Made by a program: the position numbers and the translations under genes. Below are positions 5,023-5,477 of a stretch of DNA of 5,477 nucleotides, piece after piece. The stretch lies in NCBI GenBank assembly GCA_012511245.1, contig JAAZGM010000115.1, forward strand, positions 1-5,477. Reading direction: 5' to 3'. Under the pieces are notes generated by a model. It saw only the letters and a list, made by a program, of their open reading frames with translations. It was not told the origin of the DNA and did not search any database. Every line of letters begins with the position of its first letter. Positions within the stretch are counted from its first letter, which is position 1. This stretch comes from Methanomicrobiales archaeon. Its GTDB lineage: Archaea > Halobacteriota > Methanomicrobia > Methanomicrobiales > Methanoculleaceae.

Positions 5023-5477
5023 TCACTCCACTGGAGGCATCCCGCCTGCAACCAGGTGCACGAGCAGCGCCTTCTGCGCGTGGAGCCTGTTCTCGGCCTG
5101 GTCCCAGACGATGCTCTGCTGGCCTTCTATCACCTCATCGGTGATCTCCTCGCCCCGGTGGGCAGGGAGGCAGTGCATCACAAATGCGTCCGGGGACGCC
5201 TGTTCAAGGAGACGGGAGTCTATCGTGTAGTCTTTGAACGCCTGCAGACGGTCGGCACGCTCCTGCTCATCGCCCATCGAGACCCATATGTCGGTGTAAA
5301 GAACATCCGCATCCCTGACCGCTTTTTCTGGATCGGTAACGATGGTGACCTTTCCCCCCGCCGCCAGAGCCTGGTCGACGATCTCGTCTTTTGGCCGGTA
5401 GCGCGGCGGGCTCGCGACCGCAATCTCCATCCCGGTCAGGGCGGTGGAGAGGATCCATGAGTTGCAGACGTTGTTGC
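5023..5477 (-). CDS. argF: Ornithine carbamoyltransferase, C-terminal half (partial at right edge)
   Basis: Ornithine carbamoyltransferase makes citrulline from ornithine and carbamoyl phosphate, a step of arginine synthesis in the cytoplasm. About 150 residues are visible, roughly half of the usual 300-310; the N-terminal carbamoyl-phosphate domain lies beyond the right edge. Reading inward from the edge: NNVCNSWI (ornithine-domain start; family form NNVxNS), MEIAVASPPRYRP, YTDIWVSMGDEQE (the SMG-loop motif of ornithine enzymes), HCLPAHRGEEIT (the HCLP motif with the active-site Cys), and ENRLHAQKALL at the end, then TGA at 5025-5023. The frame is open to the last base, so the internal Met at 5430 is not the start. 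SMG and HCLP separate it from aspartate carbamoyltransferase. It converges on the cyclodeaminase-family gene, with 249 bp between their ends. No frameshift or lost motif is seen in the part present. Confidence 0.95.
   Translation of the reverse strand, partial: NNVCNSWILSTALTGMEIAVASPPRYRPKDEIVDQALAAGGKVTIVTDPEKAVRDADVLYTDIWVSMGDEQERADRLQAFKDYTIDSRLLEQASPDAFVMHCLPAHRGEEITDEVIEGQQSIVWDQAENRLHAQKALLVHLVAGGMPPVE

Noticed and set aside
4842..5051. 69-codon minus-strand frame in the intergenic region
   Set aside because: It overlaps the end of argF on the same strand in another frame, lacks a clear ribosome site, and has no recognised motif.
4990..5460. 156-codon plus-strand open frame opposite argF
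   Set aside because: It is antisense to clear ornithine carbamoyltransferase motifs and matches no family I know.

Overview
The window looks like chromosome of a high-GC, hydrogen-using methanogenic archaeon, most likely order Methanomicrobiales and perhaps close to Methanoculleus. That placement is inferred from three things: a group 3 (Mvh/Frh-like) [NiFe] hydrogenase pair, archaeal roadblock/LC7 proteins, and archaeal ribosome-binding sites such as AGGAGAT and GGTGATC. There is no rRNA, tRNA, CRISPR array, insertion sequence or origin. Every complete gene looks intact.

Region 1 (1-3593) is a tightly packed plus-strand operon of five genes. In order they are the 3' end of a V4R-like (predicted small-molecule binding) protein, an MvhG-type hydrogenase small subunit, an MvhA-type large subunit with intact Ni ligands and a cleavable C-terminal tail, a single-domain roadblock/LC7 protein, and a larger protein with a novel-looking N-terminal domain and a C-terminal roadblock domain. 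Junctions are a 10-nt gap, a 4-nt ATGA overlap, a 7-nt overlap and a 4-nt gap, so co-transcription and translational coupling are very likely. The usual partners MvhD, MvhB and HdrABC do not follow the hydrogenase genes. Linking a catalytic hydrogenase core with ligand-binding-like and GTPase-regulator-like proteins is the most interesting feature here. It could be an H2-sensing or H2-regulated module, or a hydrogenase whose electron acceptor is encoded elsewhere.

Region 2 (3594-3834) is an intergenic leader. It holds a stem-loop just after the operon, a perfect 7-bp inverted repeat, and a possible 26-codon upstream reading frame whose stop overlaps the next start codon.

Region 3 (3835-4773) is a plus-strand gene of the ornithine cyclodeaminase / archaeal alanine dehydrogenase family. 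A 249-bp convergent intergenic region (4774-5022) separates it from the 3' half of argF (ornithine carbamoyltransferase) on the minus strand, which runs off the right edge. These two genes belong to amino-acid metabolism (arginine synthesis, plus ornithine or alanine conversion) and have no obvious link to the hydrogenase operon.
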